Assembly: GCA_031178305.1 (NCBI GenBank)
Contig: JAPSJG010000152.1
Coordinates: 1-8,311, forward strand
Source: Sinorhizobium sp.
GTDB lineage: Bacteria; Pseudomonadota; Alphaproteobacteria; Rhizobiales; Rhizobiaceae
Direction of reading: 5' to 3'
Length of the DNA stretch: 8,311 nucleotides
Part shown: in pieces, positions 6,238 to 8,311 of the stretch
How positions within the stretch are numbered: the stretch's first letter is position 1
Layout of the letters: every line of letters starts with the position of its first letter
Position numbers and translations under genes: made by a program
The notes under the pieces: generated by a model
The model's input: the letters and a program-made list of their open reading frames with translations, nothing else
What the model was told of the DNA's origin: nothing
The model's database searches: none

Positions 6238-7157
6238 ACGGGCGCAGCGGAATTGTCATTCTAGGTATTTTCGCCGCCGACATGGCCTACACAGCCAAGC
6301 GCCTGCCCAATATCGCTGAAACCGTGCTCGGTTCGGATTTCAAGCTGGGGCCAGGGGGCAAGGGCTCCAACCAGGCGATCGCCGCGGCCAGGGCCGGCGG
6401 CAAAGTCACCTTCATTTCACGCGTCGGCAAGGATCCGTTTGGCGAAATGGCGCTTTCGGCCTATGCAACTGCCGGGGTCAAGGCCAATGTAATGCAAATG
6501 GAAGGCGTGTCGACCGGTGCCGCCTTCATTTTCGTCAATGAAGACAATGGCGATAACGCAATCATCGTGGCGCCCGGCGCTGCCGGATTGATCGGCATTG
6601 AGGATGTCGATGCCAACCGGGCTGAAATCGAGAAGGCTGCCATTTTCATGACCCAACTGGAACAGCCGTTGGAAGCGGCTATTCATGGCCTGAGCATCGC
6701 AAGGAGCGCGGGCGTCACGACGGTCTTCAACCCTGCCCCCGCCCAGACCATTCCGGACGAGATCTATGCACTTTGCGACTATGTTGTGCCCAATGAGGTG
6801 GAAGTCGCTCACATTGCCGGCCATCCCGTCGAAACCGATGAGCAGGCCCGTGCCGCGGGCGACATTCTGCTTCGAAAAGGGGCAGGCTGTGCCATCATCA
6901 CGCTCGGCGCGCGCGGTGCGCTTTATCACACAACCCGACAGAGCGAGTTCATTCCGGCGTTTTCAGCAGGCAAGGTCGTCGACACGACCGGGGCGGGCGA
7001 CGCTTTCCTCGGCGGTTTCGCCGCCGCTCTTTCGGAAGGTCGCGAACCGGCCGAGGCAGTCCGCTTCGGCTGCGCCACCGCCGCAATTGCGGTGACACGC
7101 CCCGGAACCGCACCCGCGATGCCTTTGCGCGCCGAAATCGACGAGCTTCTGACATGA
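6234..7157 (+). CDS. rbsK: Ribokinase-like PfkB-family sugar kinase
   Basis: This cytoplasmic kinase transfers the ATP gamma-phosphate to a sugar hydroxyl, in ribokinase O5 of ribose. It has 307 residues, the usual ribokinase length. The N-terminal PfkB signature GPGGKGSNQAIAAARAGG starts at Gly39. The C-terminal signature DTTGAGDAFLGGF starts at Asp250, with catalytic base Asp256 (Asp255 in E. coli RbsK). Other sugar-contact positions of RbsK are kept: Asp16, Gly42, Lys43, Asn46 and Glu143 (in TQLEQPLEA). Two differences stand out. Asn14 of RbsK (GSINAD) is Ala in GIFAAD, and the conserved PGET lid motif reads IAET. It overlaps the mutarotase stop by 4 bases and is the last gene of the operon. 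No intrinsic terminator with a T-run was found after it. Substrate could be ribose or a related sugar; the symbol means rbsK-like. Confidence 0.88.
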   Translation: MNGRSGIVILGIFAADMAYTAKRLPNIAETVLGSDFKLGPGGKGSNQAIAAARAGGKVTFISRVGKDPFGEMALSAYATAGVKANVMQMEGVSTGAAFIFVNEDNGDNAIIVAPGAAGLIGIEDVDANRAEIEKAAIFMTQLEQPLEAAIHGLSIARSAGVTTVFNPAPAQTIPDEIYALCDYVVPNEVEVAHIAGHPVETDEQARAAGDILLRKGAGCAIITLGARGALYHTTRQSEFIPAFSAGKVVDTTGAGDAFLGGFAAALSEGREPAEAVRFGCATAAIAVTRPGTAPAMPLRAEIDELLT

Positions 7158-7217
7158 TGGAGCGGCGGTTGCCCCCGTGCAGGGCCGCGCGTCGTATCGG
7201 ACGCTATCAGACGCACT

Positions 7218-7480
7218 TTCATTCGCTATATCCGCCCCGGGGAAAATGTACTTGCGATGAACGGGATTGATCGGACCAGGCGCATCGAAATATCCGATCG
7301 AGTGCAACAGCGCGACGCCGTCCGGGGTCAGGAAATCGCCAAGCCTGGCAAAAGAACTCGTCGCAATATTCTTCTTGCCTACATGCTTTAACAGCTGACA
7401 GAAACCACCCGATCATATTGACCAAGTTCCTCACGATCGGTGGGGGTGTCGTTCACCTCGGGCATTTCTCCTTTGGCGAT
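7218..7480 (-). pseudogene. cfa: Decayed fragment of cyclopropane-fatty-acyl-phospholipid synthase
   Basis: Read on the minus strand, three frames together rebuild part of the SAM-dependent methyltransferase domain of CFA synthase. The first block (7480-7394) ends QYDRVVSVS. The second (7385-7368) reads HVGKKN. The third (about 7368-7351) reads YCDEFF. The fourth (7349-7218, 44 codons) includes FLTPDGVALLHSIG and GPINPVHRKYIFPGADIA. Intact family members read SIGMFEHVG, then NYxEFF, then PDGVxLLHxIG and NPFIRKYIFPGGYIP. Lesions include one missing base after the AGC at 7396-7394, a shift near 7367, and an extra T at 7350 in a run of four. Stops follow in the first frame. Only about 90 residues of a protein of about 400 remain, with both ends missing; homology fades before the ribokinase 3' end at 7157. 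The synthase would methylenate unsaturated membrane phospholipids, but this relic cannot be functional. Family assignment rests on remembered motifs. Confidence 0.82.
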
Positions 7481-7527
7481 GAGCGGAACCCGTCAACATG
7501 CAGAACGTTGCGACGGCTCAAAGAAGT

Positions 7528-8311
7528 TCATACTCCGCGCGGCAATTGCGACGTGAAGGTCGCTCGCGTGACCGACACGCTCGTGCCGGTGGAATTACTG
7601 ACCACGTTCACTCGCGCGTCGAGCTGTTTCGCAAGAGCCTGGACAATCGCCGTCCCGAGTCCGCCACTTGTTTCGACTGCACCATCGGCTTGCTTTCCCA
7701 CACCATTGTCGGAAACGATCAGCTGCCAATCCGGGTCCCTGATCTCATAGGTAACGAGGATCACGGCGTCCGCCTTAGCCACAGGGAACGCGTATTTTAT
7801 AGCATTGATCACGAGCTCGGTAACGATCAGGCCCAGGCCGACAGCCTTGTCGGACCCGATTCTTCCCTCGTCCGCTATCACCTTTATCGCAAGGGGCTGA
7901 CTTTCGCCGATCATCGAAGAAGCCAGGCTGTCGCAGAGCTTCGTCAGGTAGGAAGCGACCTCGATCTGGTCGATGCCGGATACGTGGAGGTGCCTTTGCA
8001 CCTCTGCGACCGACATTACGCGCTGGTGGGCGTCCCGCAAGTCGCGGCGCGCTTCCTCGGACGTGACCGCCCGCGCTTTCAACAGCAATATGCTGGCGAT
8101 GATCTGGAGACTATTGGCAACGCGGTGCTGCATTTCCTGCAGCAGGATTTCCTTCTGACGTAGCAACTGTTCTGTCTGCTTGAGGAGATCTTCCCTTTCC
8201 CACTCGATCTTGCAGCGTTCGGTGACATCAGTGAATGCCAGGAGGATCGTCGAGCGGCTCCCGTAAGTGACCTGTCGGGCGTTGAGCAGCATGATCCGGC
8301 TGCCGAGATCG
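7528..8311 (-). CDS. PAS / HisKA_2 sensor histidine kinase, 5' end outside window
   Basis: This is the C-terminal 260 residues of a two-component sensor kinase. The frame is open at base 8311, so the ATG at 8292 is internal, not the start. The first visible residues, GSRIMLLNARQV to ILLAFTDVTE, are the end of a PAS domain; MLLNAR followed by DVTE is common in PAS domains next to this kinase class. A short coiled-coil linker rich in Glu/Gln/Leu follows (visible residues about 31-58). The HisKA_2 phosphoacceptor is QHRVANSLQIIASIL, with His at visible residue 62 (codon 8127-8125). The HATPase domain has N-box GLIVTELVINAIKYAF (from about 160), SDNGVG and GGLGTAIVQALAKQL. The gene ends LPRGV. 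No response regulator is in view. It faces the sugar operon convergently and has no evident link to it. Confidence 0.92.
   Translation of the reverse strand, partial: DLGSRIMLLNARQVTYGSRSTILLAFTDVTERCKIEWEREDLLKQTEQLLRQKEILLQEMQHRVANSLQIIASILLLKARAVTSEEARRDLRDAHQRVMSVAEVQRHLHVSGIDQIEVASYLTKLCDSLASSMIGESQPLAIKVIADEGRIGSDKAVGLGLIVTELVINAIKYAFPVAKADAVILVTYEIRDPDWQLIVSDNGVGKQADGAVETSGGLGTAIVQALAKQLDARVNVVSNSTGTSVSVTRATFTSQLPRGV

Noticed and set aside
7162..7188. GCGGC / GCCGC inverted repeat as a terminator after the kinase gene
   Set aside because: The stem is only 5 bp with a long loop, competes with an inner GCCC/GGGC pairing, and has no T-run on either strand.
7219..7434. 71-residue minus-strand open frame as a small gene
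   Set aside because: It is one frame of the CFA synthase relic; the conserved motifs jump between frames, so no single frame here is a real gene.
7498..8163. 221-residue plus-strand open frame opposite the histidine kinase
   Set aside because: It is the shadow of the kinase gene, whose minus-strand frame carries all HisKA_2 and HATPase motifs.
8290..8292. ATG at 8292 as start of the histidine kinase
   Set aside because: The frame continues upstream to the window edge with PAS-like residues (GSRI before MLLNAR), so this Met is internal.

Overview
The window looks like part of an alphaproteobacterial genome of the Rhizobiaceae type (Sinorhizobium/Ensifer/Rhizobium). The evidence is the GC-rich sequence, the long antisense open frames typical of such DNA, a CUT1 sugar transporter arranged as in rhizobia, and a HisKA_2-type histidine kinase. 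The genus is inferred from style only.

Most of the window (about 1-7157) is one carbohydrate uptake and catabolism locus. On the minus strand, bases 1-613 hold the first 204 codons of a MalK/UgpC-type ABC ATPase, which runs off the left edge. It is divergent from a plus-strand operon: a Tat-exported solute-binding protein (946-2586), two CUT1 permeases (2659-3777 and 3777-4688), a LacI/GalR-family regulator (4708-5772), a FucU/RbsD-family sugar mutarotase (5776-6237) and a ribokinase-like PfkB kinase (6234-7157). Gaps in the operon are short or overlapping, except for a 72-base gap after the binding protein that holds a perfect 10-bp hairpin. The divergent control region (614-945) contains two copies of the palindrome TGAAACGTTTCA with centres 86 bp apart. 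These are almost certainly operators for the LacI-family protein, probably controlling both directions.

The apparent logic is import of a sugar or glycoside through the CUT1 system, anomer interconversion by the mutarotase, phosphorylation by the kinase, and induction by the ligand through the regulator. The substrate cannot be read from sequence. Mutarotase plus ribokinase would suggest ribose, but ribose normally enters through CUT2 transporters, and the kinase lacks the ribose-contact Asn14 of E. coli RbsK. The pathway may therefore use a different pentose-like sugar or a glycoside.

Right of the operon, 7218-7480 on the minus strand is not empty. It carries a frameshifted, truncated relic of a cyclopropane-fatty-acyl-phospholipid synthase gene. 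Beyond it, 7528-8311 on the minus strand is the 3' part of a PAS / HisKA_2 / HATPase sensor histidine kinase whose 5' end lies outside the window.
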